Assembly: GCF_900128985.1 (NCBI RefSeq)
Contig: NZ_FQUC01000007.1
Span: forward strand, 153,375-217,374
Direction of reading: 5' to 3'
Length of the DNA: 64,000 bases
From: Indolivaga macrotermitis
Lineage (GTDB): Bacteria; Bacteroidota; Bacteroidia; Bacteroidales; Dysgonomonadaceae
The position numbers were made by a program, and so were the translations under genes. The notes below the pieces were generated by a model. The model searched no databases. It saw only the letters and a program-made list of their open reading frames with translations, and was not told the DNA's origin. The first letter of the stretch is position 1. Each line of letters opens with the position of its first letter. Of this stretch, positions 36,309 to 44,780 are shown one piece after another.

Positions 36309-37423
36309 AGATTATTGCAGATAAAAACATCCCTTTCCTCAAAGGTGTGGGAGAAGCTTTTGGCGAAATAACTTACCTCAGCGGAGCTGAATTTACAAAA
36401 GAAAGTATTAAAGAAGCCGATACCCTGATAGTACGTACTGTTACACATTTCGGTGAAGAGATTCTCGATGGTTCGAATGTAAAGTTAATATGTTCGGCTA
36501 CTATTGGTTACGACCATATAGATACCGCTTATTGCGACAGTCACGATATTACATGGAAAAACGCCCCCGGATGTAACTCAGGTTCGGTACAACAGTATGT
36601 AGCCTCGGTACTGATCACTATTGCTCAAAAGAAAGGCTTTTCGCTAAAAGACAAAACAATAGGAATTGTAGGGGTAGGCAATGTCGGCAAAAAGGTGGCT
36701 GCTATCTGCGAAGCACTGGGAATGCGCGTGCTCAAAAACGACCCGCCAAGACAGAAAGCCGAACAAAATGACGAATTTGTCAGTCTCGAAACAATCAAAA
36801 AAGAAGCCGACATCATTACATTCCATACGCCGCTAACCAAAGAAGGAATATATAAGACCCTTCACTTAGCTGATGCCGTATTTTTTGATACTCTTGGCAA
36901 AGAGCCGATTATCATAAACTCTGCCCGTGGCGGTATTATCGATACCGAAGCTATAAAGGAAGCCATACTGAACGGGAAGATATCGGGTGCAATTATCGAT
37001 TGTTGGGAGCAGGAACCAAATATCGACCTTGATTACCTGAAACTGGTAGATATTGCAACTCCACATATTGCCGGATATTCGGCAGACGGAAAAGCCAATG
37101 CCACCCGAATGTCTCTCGAATCGATTGCCGAATTCTGGTCATTACCAACCGATCCTATTAAGAAAGTAACGGCTCCGGCTATAGAAAATCCGGTTATCGA
37201 CTACAGCCTCCTTGAAGGGAATAAACTGGAACATGCCATACTCAAAACATACAATCCTTTGGAAGACTATCAAAGGCTTTTGAATAATCCTGAACAGTTC
37301 AGTACTTTAAGAGGCAGTTATCCATTACGTAGGGAATATTTAGCTTATACTCTTAAAAATGTAAACGACAGGGATTCGCGCATGACCCTTCGTAAACTGG
37401 GCTTCAATATAGAAGCGATATAA
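36305..37423 (+). CDS. pdxB: 4-phosphoerythronate dehydrogenase
   Basis: A 372-residue NAD-dependent enzyme of vitamin B6 synthesis that oxidises 4-phospho-erythronate. It begins MKIIADKNIPFLKG, as PdxB proteins do. The Rossmann motif is GIVGVGNVGKKV (about 118-129), with catalytic residues in NSARGGIIDTEA, DCWEQEPNIDL and ATPHIAGYSADGKANAT; the last is PdxB-specific. The C-terminal dimerisation domain follows, giving the ~375-residue length of the family. The start overlaps the preceding ATPase gene by ATGA. Confidence 0.93.
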   Translation: MKIIADKNIPFLKGVGEAFGEITYLSGAEFTKESIKEADTLIVRTVTHFGEEILDGSNVKLICSATIGYDHIDTAYCDSHDITWKNAPGCNSGSVQQYVASVLITIAQKKGFSLKDKTIGIVGVGNVGKKVAAICEALGMRVLKNDPPRQKAEQNDEFVSLETIKKEADIITFHTPLTKEGIYKTLHLADAVFFDTLGKEPIIINSARGGIIDTEAIKEAILNGKISGAIIDCWEQEPNIDLDYLKLVDIATPHIAGYSADGKANATRMSLESIAEFWSLPTDPIKKVTAPAIENPVIDYSLLEGNKLEHAILKTYNPLEDYQRLLNNPEQFSTLRGSYPLRREYLAYTLKNVNDRDSRMTLRKLGFNIEAI

Positions 37424-37439
37424 GGTTTACTTATATCGC
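37415..37439. terminator. Hairpin at the end of pdxB
   Basis: A perfect 10-bp stem GCGATATAAG (37415-37424) / CTTATATCGC (37430-37439) with loop GTTTA. The pdxB stop codon lies in the left arm. It is followed by CTCGTTTTCCTT and lies between convergent genes, so it may serve both. Confidence 0.6.
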
Positions 37440-37455
37440 CTCGTTTTCCTTCTCA

Positions 37456-38862
37456 TCAAATAACAATCTTTGGTTTAATAAACTCTTTCTCGGTACACTC
37501 ATCAATAATAGGGGCATAACTCTTGATAATATCAAATGTGCGCTTAAAATCGTCATCGTACCTGTATTCCGAATTATTCAAGAGCAAAACTGCATTATTC
37601 AATATCGACTTAGATTTGTCGGTATTATCTGAGGTATATTCACGGGCAGCCGATTTCAACGCATCTGCCATGAATGCGATCGAATAGTTTTTACCTACCT
37701 CGGGGTTAGTAATACTCTTTGAAGTTATCGAAAGCTTACGCGAACAAGGAACGGAGATTGTTTCTTTTCCTTTAACGTATGTCAGAGAAACGGAGATTAT
37801 TGGTGATTTATCTTCACATTTTGTATTCCGGCGAAGCTTTATCAACACAACCCGGGTAGAATTGGCATTAAGGTCGCTCAATTCAAAGTCGACACTACCA
37901 CTACCTTCCATTTTGGGATTATAGCCATAACATTGCAATATCTCATATCCTTCGGGCAGATTCACTGTCAATTTAGGATTGTTTCCGATATGGTATAAAA
38001 GCGAACCCAGCTCTTCGGTAAATACCTTATCGATATCTTCGGTATTATCGCCAAGAAAATAGTTCGTGCCCCTGCCTTCATCCGCCAACTGCCTCAACAG
38101 GTCAAAATCAAGAGACTGCCCTACCCCGATAGTCGAAATATTAATACCTCGTTTTGTATACCGATTCGAGTTTTGTACAATTTTTTCGGGATCAATCTCC
38201 CCTTGGTTAGTTTCTCCATCCGTAAGTAATATTACCCGCGAATTGGTATTTTCGGCATGACGTTTCAGAGCTTCTGTATAACCCAATTCCATTCCGGCAT
38301 TAAGGTTGGTCATACCATTTACCGAAATTTGGTCTATCAGGCTTAGTATTTCCTTACGGTCTTTTCCCAGTCGTGTTGTGGGAAGTAATACAGAAGCATC
38401 GGTACTAAATACCGAAACGGAAAGATAATCGCCCTCGTTAAGTGCATTGATGAATTTATGCATAGACTTCTTCACTACCTCTATCTTCTGCCCGCGCATA
38501 GATGTGCTTATATCAATAACCAGAGCCACATTAACCTGCTTATCACTGCAACGGTGATATTCGGCCGGCTGCGTGGCAACACCAATCTGCAACACCAGCT
38601 CATCGGGGTTTGATAATATCGAATTATCATAGTCGATACTTAACGCCACATCTGTCTCCTGAGGGATGGTTATATTGTGTTTATGGTAATTTACAAAATC
38701 CTCTATTATGAAATTTGTCTCTGCGGGCATCGAAAAACTATTAACAGAACGGTTAGAAGCAGCCGAACGAATATAATTGAATGAGCCTGCACTTGTACCT
38801 ACCTGTGCTGATATTGTTGTAAAACAAGCTATTACTAAAATGCTGAATATAAATCTTTTCAT
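37456..38862 (-). CDS. Secreted von Willebrand factor A protein, YfbK-like
   Basis: A 468-residue exported protein (signal peptide ending ISAQ, residue 20). Residues ~50-105 resemble the YfbK N-terminal module (IIEDFVNYH), then a VWA domain with the metal-binding MIDAS motif DISTSMRG (117-124) and ILLTDGETNQGEID. The C-terminal ~170 residues match the YfbK/Ca-activated-channel-like tail (VGKNYSIAFMADALKSAARE). VWA domains bind proteins through a divalent metal ion; the partner is unknown. A second VWA gene lies upstream on the same strand, separated by ~320 bases of repeats. Confidence 0.82.
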   Translation of the reverse strand: MKRFIFSILVIACFTTISAQVGTSAGSFNYIRSAASNRSVNSFSMPAETNFIIEDFVNYHKHNITIPQETDVALSIDYDNSILSNPDELVLQIGVATQPAEYHRCSDKQVNVALVIDISTSMRGQKIEVVKKSMHKFINALNEGDYLSVSVFSTDASVLLPTTRLGKDRKEILSLIDQISVNGMTNLNAGMELGYTEALKRHAENTNSRVILLTDGETNQGEIDPEKIVQNSNRYTKRGINISTIGVGQSLDFDLLRQLADEGRGTNYFLGDNTEDIDKVFTEELGSLLYHIGNNPKLTVNLPEGYEILQCYGYNPKMEGSGSVDFELSDLNANSTRVVLIKLRRNTKCEDKSPIISVSLTYVKGKETISVPCSRKLSITSKSITNPEVGKNYSIAFMADALKSAAREYTSDNTDKSKSILNNAVLLLNNSEYRYDDDFKRTFDIIKSYAPIIDECTEKEFIKPKIVI

Positions 38863-38895
38863 TATATTTTATTTATATAAACCGATAATCAAATG

Positions 38896-39030
38896 GTGAC
38901 AAAAAGTAAACATAGTTATACATAAAAGTATACACGAGTGTTACATTTGTAGAAGATATGTCACTTTTATAAATATCTGTAAATTAAATAATTAATATCT
39001 TTAAAGTGACAAAAGTGACACTGTTTTTTG
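38896..39030. repeat. Dispersed GTGACA-rich repeat, copy A
   Basis: About 135 bases beginning GTGACAAAAAGTAAACAT and ending AAAGTGACAC then GTTTTTT. It matches 63697-63840 at both ends and in the middle (TATAC..AAGTATACAC and TGTCACTTT), with diverged sequence between. It holds several GTGACA/TGTCAC units facing each other. It lies in the ~320-base spacer between two VWA genes; I see no gene in that spacer. Confidence 0.6.
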
Positions 39031-39147
39031 CCTTTTTATTTTATCTGCTTCTTCCTGTGCTATCATCTGAGACTTTATAGACTTATAATCAAAATATTTC
39101 ATTCACCCTTTTTTATTTTATAGATAAATTTCTGAAATATTTTATCA

Positions 39148-39179
39148 TTTACTAACAAGCCTTTAGGCGCGTTAGTAAA
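39148..39179. repeat. Palindrome downstream of the VWA lipoprotein gene (inverted repeat arm 1)
   Basis: A 32-base palindromic hairpin: TTTACTAAC (39148-39156), a 14-base middle containing GCCTTTAGGC, and GTTAGTAAA (39171-39179), starting 4 bases after the gene's stop. Bases 39154-39179 recur in inverse orientation at 40448-40473, on the other side of the gene. It could act as a terminator, though the T-tract is poor. Confidence 0.7.
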
Positions 39180-39183
39180 AACA

Positions 39184-40380
39184 TTACTCAGCTGTATATC
39201 CTTTTTCCGTAGCAAATGCCAGAATAGATTTATTAATAGCTATCCCCAGATCAGAATTATTGTTACCTTCTTTCGATTTCTCGTCAATATATGCCTGACG
39301 TTTTTTGGCTAATTCTGCTATTTCTTTTTGTATCGAATTTCTTTCCTGTTCTTTTTCGGCAATCAGTTTCTCCAGTTCGGCTGTAGTTTTACCTTGCAAG
39401 TCTTTAGGCAGGTCTTCTTTAGCAACTTTACTTAATGCGTCTTTATTATTCTTGGTCATATCCACCAGATCCCAATTACTATTATCGTACATTTTTGACG
39501 ATTTGCTTACCGCACGCTCTGCATAGTTCGATTTCGATATAGAACTGGCATTCCTATCCTGTGCTATTTGATTATCCTGATATTCTGAACCACGTCTGCC
39601 ATAACTGATATAAGTACTATTGAGTCGTTCGTTACATCTGCTTATCTCGTCATCATAAGGAGTTTCTATATAAACTACCCGGGCATTAGAATCGATATTG
39701 AAGAACTTGCCCCTACCCCTTTCCGCAGCGTCGCGCCAAAGGTCACGGATACCGGTTTCCATATTTCCGCAATGAATGGTATTCACATAAATCTTCTTTT
39801 CCAAAGCATTAGGTATGGCTGTTCTGTAAGAAATAGGACCTTGTTCGAATATTTCGTTGCCTGCAATGTAAATAAGCTTTATATCAGCATCGTTAGTCCC
39901 CCACTCCAGCTCTTTCGTCGCACGGCTGATCACAGTACCGCAATACTCTTCCGACCCGCTTGTACGCAACTCGAAAAGCTTTTGCGAAATCAAGTCGAGA
40001 TTCGTAGTTAATGGAGTTATCTGCCTCATATAATTATTATCGGCAAGCCTGCTGCTCATACCGTAAGAATACAAGGCTATTTCTATACGTGGAGTTTCTC
40101 CCTTGTATTTCAAAGTAGTAAGTGTATTCACGATATTCCACAGGCGCGATTTGGCCTGTTCTATCAATCCATCCATACTGCCCGACACATCGAGTAGTAT
40201 TGCTACCTGAATTTTTGTTTCATTACTCCTTTGGGATTCATTTACTTCCCATACTTCCGGTAGTTCCGTTACGGTTAATTCTACCGGATCAGACACCGTT
40301 TTTTTAGATGCCGATAAATTACAACTTCCCAACAAGATTGTAAATAGTAAAACTGATAGTGATAATACTAACTTTTTCAT
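39184..40380 (-). CDS. Von Willebrand factor A lipoprotein
   Basis: A 398-residue lipoprotein; the lipobox is LLGSC near residue 20 of MKKLVLSLSVLLFTILLGSC (start taken at 40380; an ATG 6 bases earlier is also possible). The VWA domain follows, with MIDAS motif LDVSGSMDG (about 65-73). Conserved later segments include IYIAGNEIFEQGPISYRTAI and AAERGRGKFFNIDSNARVVYIETPYDDEI. The last ~80 residues form a coiled coil (TTAELEKLIAEKEQERNSI onward). The protein probably faces the periplasm and binds a partner via metal. The gene is enclosed by an inverted repeat of 26 bases and flanked by other repeats. Confidence 0.8.
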   Translation of the reverse strand: MKKLVLSLSVLLFTILLGSCNLSASKKTVSDPVELTVTELPEVWEVNESQRSNETKIQVAILLDVSGSMDGLIEQAKSRLWNIVNTLTTLKYKGETPRIEIALYSYGMSSRLADNNYMRQITPLTTNLDLISQKLFELRTSGSEEYCGTVISRATKELEWGTNDADIKLIYIAGNEIFEQGPISYRTAIPNALEKKIYVNTIHCGNMETGIRDLWRDAAERGRGKFFNIDSNARVVYIETPYDDEISRCNERLNSTYISYGRRGSEYQDNQIAQDRNASSISKSNYAERAVSKSSKMYDNSNWDLVDMTKNNKDALSKVAKEDLPKDLQGKTTAELEKLIAEKEQERNSIQKEIAELAKKRQAYIDEKSKEGNNNSDLGIAINKSILAFATEKGYTAE

Positions 40381-40447
40381 AATCAATGTTTATTATACAT
40401 ATTATTTATATGAATCAGTAGTTGAAAATATTCTTTCTTTTCGGCTA

Positions 40448-40473
40448 TTTACTAACGCGCCTAAAGGCTTGTT
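40448..40473. repeat. Inverted repeat arm 2, upstream of the VWA lipoprotein gene
   Basis: TTTACTAACGCG then CCTAAAGGCTTGTT (40448-40473), the exact reverse complement of 39154-39179. It abuts the inverted-repeat-rich element that follows. Confidence 0.7.
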
Positions 40474-40882
40474 CTTCATTTTGCCTTGATGCAAAACGAA
40501 GCAAAAGATCAAGACTGCGCCTGCAAGTCCGACCCGTTACGTGTTCGAAAGCTAAGACAAATAAAATACGTTTAAGATAACCTCTATTTGTCTTTTAACG
40601 CTTTCTTCTCACAACGGGTGCCCCGTGCTTTACGCCGATGTCAGAGCCTGACGGACGCAAGAAAGCGCAATCATGCGTAAGCAAAGGCGCATACAGAGTA
40701 CAGCCGTTATCTGACCAGTGAGGTAGCCGTTAAAACTAAACTCTGTCTGAGCCTCAAAAAGGCGAGTTTTGTTTAGTTTCGGCGACAAGCGTTGTCAGAT
40801 AGGCGAAGGCTCGAAGCGCCAATGAGTTTTTGCCTTCTTTTGGGGCTTAGGCCAAAAGAATGGGTAAGCAATCTCTGATTGC
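40474..40882. other. Gene-free element packed with inverted repeats (possible structured RNA or mobile remnant)
   Basis: About 410 bases, clearly richer in G+C than the neighbouring spacers, with no credible reading frame. Stems read directly: TTTTGC/GCAAAA (40479-40496), CTTGAT/ATCAAG (40485-40490, 40508-40513), AAGACAAATA/TATTTGTCTT (40554-40563, 40585-40594), CGCTTTCTT/AAGAAAGCG (40599-40607, 40659-40667), TATCTGAC/GTCAGATA (40708-40715, 40794-40801) enclosing AAACTAAAC/GTTTAGTTT (40733-40741, 40771-40779), TTCTTTTGG/CCAAAAGAA (40835-40843, 40852-40860), GCAATC/GATTGC (40868-40882). The pairs are ordered side by side or nested, as in a folded RNA. It does not match an RNA class I can name. 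Confidence 0.55.
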
Positions 40883-41110
40883 GCGCAGTAAATTACACAA
40901 ATACTTAAAAGAACGCTTTTCAATTACCAATCGGTGTTATTAAGTAACTTTAAAAAGACCTGTGACCTTCCGATTCCTGAACCAAATGTATGTCCTATTT
41001 TTATCTGTTTTCGGGGAGAATGGGTGAACCTCAACTTTCAATTGGTGAAATATGGGTTGTAAATATTTAAAAAATCGTTACTTTGGAGTCGTAAGACAAT
41101 AAAAGAATAG

Positions 41111-42883
41111 ATGTATAAGACAATCATAATAATAGGACTGATAGCTCTATCCCATACCATTTCTGCACAAAGTAACCTGCAGAAAAATGCTTCGTATGAC
41201 CTTTCGCGTTCATTGGAGCAAGGTGAATCGGATATCAAAATTGCCGAAGGCTATGAAAAGACAGCTAAGGAAATGCTCGCCAAAAAAGATTATACGAGAG
41301 CCGAAGACTATTTCAACAGGGCAAAAAAACTGTATGAAAAACTGAAAAACAAAGATAAGATAGCCGAAATAGACCGGGAAATTGCAAAAATGTACGAGGC
41401 TCAGAATGAAGTGGAAAAAGCAATATCCAGTTATAATGATGCCGGAAAGGTATCGCGGAACCAACTACAAAAAAGCCTCAATGAAAATGATGCCCAACGG
41501 CTTGCAAACAGTTCTAATCCACGTATACAATCCGATTATATACAACAAAACCTGAACCTGCTTGAAAATACAGCAAATACCAAAGACAGGGCTGCCGCTT
41601 ATCAGCAAATGGCAGATGTCAATATTCAGATGAACAACAAAGTGGAAGCCATAGAAAACCTCAACTATGCTCTGAAAGAAGTAAAAGAGCCGGTGGATGT
41701 TATCAAAATAAATCAGAATATAGCTAAAATATATGTTGATAATAAAGACTACGACAAAGCGATTGAAATAAATAAGAAAATGGTGAAAGAGGCTCAAAAA
41801 TCGAATGATGCATCACTGGAAATAGAGCAACTTCAAAATCTCTCATCCGTATATCTCGACGCAGAAGATAAAAGCAAAGCAATTTCATCGTTACAGCAAG
41901 CTTATCAAATAGCTATAGAACAGGGTCATACAATAGACGCTAAGCATACTACCGAATTAATGGCAGATTATTATACGACCAATAAAGAGAGCCGAAAAGC
42001 CTTATCAGTATATGCCGATTTTATGAATAAGCTCGAAACCCTTATCAAAGCGGATAGTTCGTTAATAGATGCACAAAGATTTCAGGCAACCGAAGATAAA
42101 ATAAGCCAACTCGAAAAAGAAAGGGCGCTTTCGGAACAACTGATCCGTAAGAAAAATATAACCAATTATATACTTATAGGCTCTGTAATATTGATACTCG
42201 TTTTTCTGATAGTCATATCAAGGGCATTGTACTCCATCAAAAAGAAAAATAAGCGGATAGCCCTGCAATCGCTCCGTCGCGAGATGAACCCCCATTTTAT
42301 ATTCAACAGCCTCAACAGTGTCAACCAATTTATAGCCCAGAACAATGAGCTGGAAGCCAATAAATACCTTTCGTCTTATTCGAAGCTGATGCGGAACATT
42401 ATGGAGAATTCGAATAAAGACTTTATTCCGCTCTCGCTCGAAATTGAGCAGATGAAAGAATATCTGGATCTGGAACACCTCAGGTTCAAAGACAAATTTT
42501 CATATACTATAGAAATAGACTCAACCCTAGATACAGATGCTGTAACCGTACCCAATATGCTTATACAACCTCATCTCGAAAATGCTATCTGGCATGGGCT
42601 CCGTTACCGCGAATCAGATGGTTTACTAAAATTGAAATTCGAAAATAAAAACAGATATTTAGAGGTAACTATCGAAGATAATGGCATCGGGCTGAAGAAA
42701 AGCCGGGAAATAAAAACAGAACATCAGAAAAAGCATCAATCGAGAGGTCAGAACAATACTCTGGAGCGGATCGGGCTGCTTAACAATCTCTATAATATTC
42801 ACATTACTATAGAAGTTATAGACAAAGCCGCTCCCGAAACAGGTGTAATAGTAGTACTCCGGTTTCCTTTAACTAAAAAATAA
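41111..42883 (+). CDS. Sensor histidine kinase with TPR sensor region (LytS/His_kinase type)
   Basis: A 590-residue membrane kinase. After a signal peptide (to about residue 19, HTISAQ) come ~300 residues of tetratricopeptide-like helices (such as YEKTAKEMLAKKDYTRAEDYF), expected outside the inner membrane, then one membrane helix (about 352-372, YILIGSVILILVFLIVIS). The kinase part has MNPHFIFNSLNSVNQFI with the phospho-acceptor His395, and the ATP-binding ENAIWHGLRYRE and DNGIGLKKS. This is the His_kinase/HATPase type that pairs with LytTR regulators. The matching regulator gene starts 9 bases downstream. The signal it senses is unknown. Confidence 0.9.
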   Translation: MYKTIIIIGLIALSHTISAQSNLQKNASYDLSRSLEQGESDIKIAEGYEKTAKEMLAKKDYTRAEDYFNRAKKLYEKLKNKDKIAEIDREIAKMYEAQNEVEKAISSYNDAGKVSRNQLQKSLNENDAQRLANSSNPRIQSDYIQQNLNLLENTANTKDRAAAYQQMADVNIQMNNKVEAIENLNYALKEVKEPVDVIKINQNIAKIYVDNKDYDKAIEINKKMVKEAQKSNDASLEIEQLQNLSSVYLDAEDKSKAISSLQQAYQIAIEQGHTIDAKHTTELMADYYTTNKESRKALSVYADFMNKLETLIKADSSLIDAQRFQATEDKISQLEKERALSEQLIRKKNITNYILIGSVILILVFLIVISRALYSIKKKNKRIALQSLRREMNPHFIFNSLNSVNQFIAQNNELEANKYLSSYSKLMRNIMENSNKDFIPLSLEIEQMKEYLDLEHLRFKDKFSYTIEIDSTLDTDAVTVPNMLIQPHLENAIWHGLRYRESDGLLKLKFENKNRYLEVTIEDNGIGLKKSREIKTEHQKKHQSRGQNNTLERIGLLNNLYNIHITIEVIDKAAPETGVIVVLRFPLTKK

Positions 42884-42892
42884 GCACATAGT

Positions 42893-43639
42893 ATGCAAAA
42901 AATACGAACTGTAATAGTAGAAGATGAGTCGGCAGCGCGGGAAGTATTGAAAACCTATCTGGGCAAATACTGTCCGCAGATAGAAGTTATCGGAGAAGCC
43001 ACCGACAGCAGAGAAGCTATACCTCTTTTACATGAATTAGAACCTCAACTCGTATTTCTGGATGTAGAAATGCCATTTGGTAATGCTTTTGATGTACTGG
43101 AAGGCTGTAAAGACCTCAGCTTCGAAACAATATTTGCTACGGCGTTTTCAGAATATTCGCTCCGGGCGTTGAATCAGAGCGCTGCTTATTACCTGCTGAA
43201 ACCCATCAGTATAGAAGAACTGATAGTGGCCGTAAACAAAGTACACGAACAAATAATCAATAAAACAACATTCAACCGGAATAAGATCATTGTTGAAAAT
43301 TTTCGGGAAACAAAACCCGAAAAACAGCAGGTAATATTACCCACCCTCGAAGGGTTTGAAGTTGTAAAAATGGAAAATATAGTCCGTTTGCAAGGTAATG
43401 GAAACTTTACCGATATTTATCTGAATGATAAAACTAAAAAAATGGTATGCCGTTTTCTGAAGCACTTTACCGAAATACTACCCTACCCCTTTATCCGCGT
43501 TCATAAATCGCATATAATCAATACGACCTATGTGAAATCATACCACAAAGGATCGGGTGGCTATGTAGTACTCGAAGATAACACCGAAATAGAAATATCC
43601 CCTACTTATAAAGACGAGTTTTTGCAGGTTTTTAAGTAA
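42893..43639 (+). CDS. LytTR-family response regulator
   Basis: A 248-residue transcription regulator. Residues 1-125 are the receiver domain, with acidic pocket VEDE (9-12), phospho-acceptor Asp57 (VFLDVEMP) and a conserved Lys in YYLLKPIS. Residues ~145-248 are a LytTR DNA-binding domain (NIVRLQGNGNFTDIYL, FIRVHKSHIINTTYVKSY). It follows the kinase gene by 9 bases, so the two form a two-component system. LytTR regulators bind pairs of short direct repeats; I could not identify such a target here. Confidence 0.93.
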   Translation: MQKIRTVIVEDESAAREVLKTYLGKYCPQIEVIGEATDSREAIPLLHELEPQLVFLDVEMPFGNAFDVLEGCKDLSFETIFATAFSEYSLRALNQSAAYYLLKPISIEELIVAVNKVHEQIINKTTFNRNKIIVENFRETKPEKQQVILPTLEGFEVVKMENIVRLQGNGNFTDIYLNDKTKKMVCRFLKHFTEILPYPFIRVHKSHIINTTYVKSYHKGSGGYVVLEDNTEIEISPTYKDEFLQVFK

Positions 43640-43665
43640 AGCTAATAATTTAAACACACCACGAC

Positions 43666-44721
43666 ATGCAAACAATAAGGAATATCAGGCTACAGAGCCA
43701 GCACTTGGTCAACCAGAAGATTACGGATATAAAAGAACTGGTTCAGTATATGGGAGCCATACAGGCGCAGGAGTATACTATGGCCAAATGGGCAATCGGG
43801 TCAAGGCTCGGCTCAGCTACTGACAAAACCATAGAAGAAGCCTTTAATGAAGGTAAAATACTGCGTACACATGTTATGCGCCCTACATGGCATTTTGTAG
43901 CCAATGAAGATATCAGGTGGATGGTCGAATTATCTTCTAAAAGAATAATATCGGCATGTATATCGTTAGGTAAACAATGGGAAATACCCGAAAAGCAGTA
44001 CTTGAAAGCTATTAACCTGATCGAGAAATTATTAGAAGGAAATAACCACCTTACAAAAGAAGAAATTAAAAAAGAATTCGAACAGCGTAATATTCCTTCC
44101 GATATTCCCGAAATAAACCGCTATCTGATGCGTGCCGAAGCTGAAGGCCTTATTTGCAGCGGAGCTGTTAAGAATAAAAAGCAGACCTATGCCCTAATTG
44201 ATGAACGTGCACCCGCAACAAATACTCTAACCAAAGAAGAAGCCTTGGCAAGGCTGGCTTCGAGATACTTTTTGAGCCATTCTCCGGCCAGTATGAACGA
44301 TTTTATCTGGTGGTCGGGCTTGCTTATCTCCGAAGCAAAACAAGCAGTAAAACTGATCGAAAAAGACCTTATTTTTGAAAAATTCGAAGGCTCGGAACTT
44401 ATTATCCACAGATCGGTCGATTATCAGCCTGTTTTAGACGATTCTATTCACTTTCTACCCTCTTACGACGAATATCTGATCAGTTATAAGAACAGGACAA
44501 ACGTTTTAGATCTGGAGCATTACTCAAAAGCATTCAATACCTACGGCATATTTTATCCTGTTCTGGCACACAATGGAAGGATAGTAGGCAACTGGAAAAA
44601 ATCGGCAAATAAAAAACAATTGTCTGTAGATACTTCGCTATTTATAGAAATACCGGATATAAAAGAAATTCTGTACGAACAGGCTCATAAGAAATATCAC
44701 TCTTTCTTAGATAAGAAATAA
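43666..44721 (+). CDS. Winged-helix DNA-binding protein (HTH_42 / YcaQ-AlkX-like)
   Basis: A 351-residue protein of the HTH_42 group: MQTIRNIRLQSQHL, then VQYMGAIQAQEYTMAKWAIG, ILRTHVMRPTWHFVANEDI and the C-terminal YDEYLISYKNR with GRIVGNWKK. Relatives such as YcaQ/AlkX are DNA glycosylases that open cross-linked or damaged DNA; the QxQ motif (here GAIQAQEY) is their catalytic segment. This makes a glycosylase role plausible, though many family members are untested. It lies 26 bases after the response regulator, followed by a strong terminator, so it may be co-transcribed with the two-component system. Confidence 0.82.
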   Translation: MQTIRNIRLQSQHLVNQKITDIKELVQYMGAIQAQEYTMAKWAIGSRLGSATDKTIEEAFNEGKILRTHVMRPTWHFVANEDIRWMVELSSKRIISACISLGKQWEIPEKQYLKAINLIEKLLEGNNHLTKEEIKKEFEQRNIPSDIPEINRYLMRAEAEGLICSGAVKNKKQTYALIDERAPATNTLTKEEALARLASRYFLSHSPASMNDFIWWSGLLISEAKQAVKLIEKDLIFEKFEGSELIIHRSVDYQPVLDDSIHFLPSYDEYLISYKNRTNVLDLEHYSKAFNTYGIFYPVLAHNGRIVGNWKKSANKKQLSVDTSLFIEIPDIKEILYEQAHKKYHSFLDKK

Positions 44722-44723
44722 CG

Positions 44724-44753
44724 AAAAAAGGTAATCATACGATTACCTTTTTT
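44724..44753. terminator. Bidirectional intrinsic terminator
   Basis: A perfect 13-bp stem AAAAAAGGTAATC (44724-44736) / GATTACCTTTTTT (44741-44753) with loop ATAC, 2 bases after the winged-helix gene stop and facing the convergent GIN-domain gene. Confidence 0.92.
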
Positions 44754-44780
44754 ATATATCAGAATCTATTTAGTACTTTT

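Noticed and set aside
37415..37439. The pdxB-end hairpin as an attachment or recombination site
   Set aside because: Its place between convergent stops and lack of a second copy fit a terminator better.
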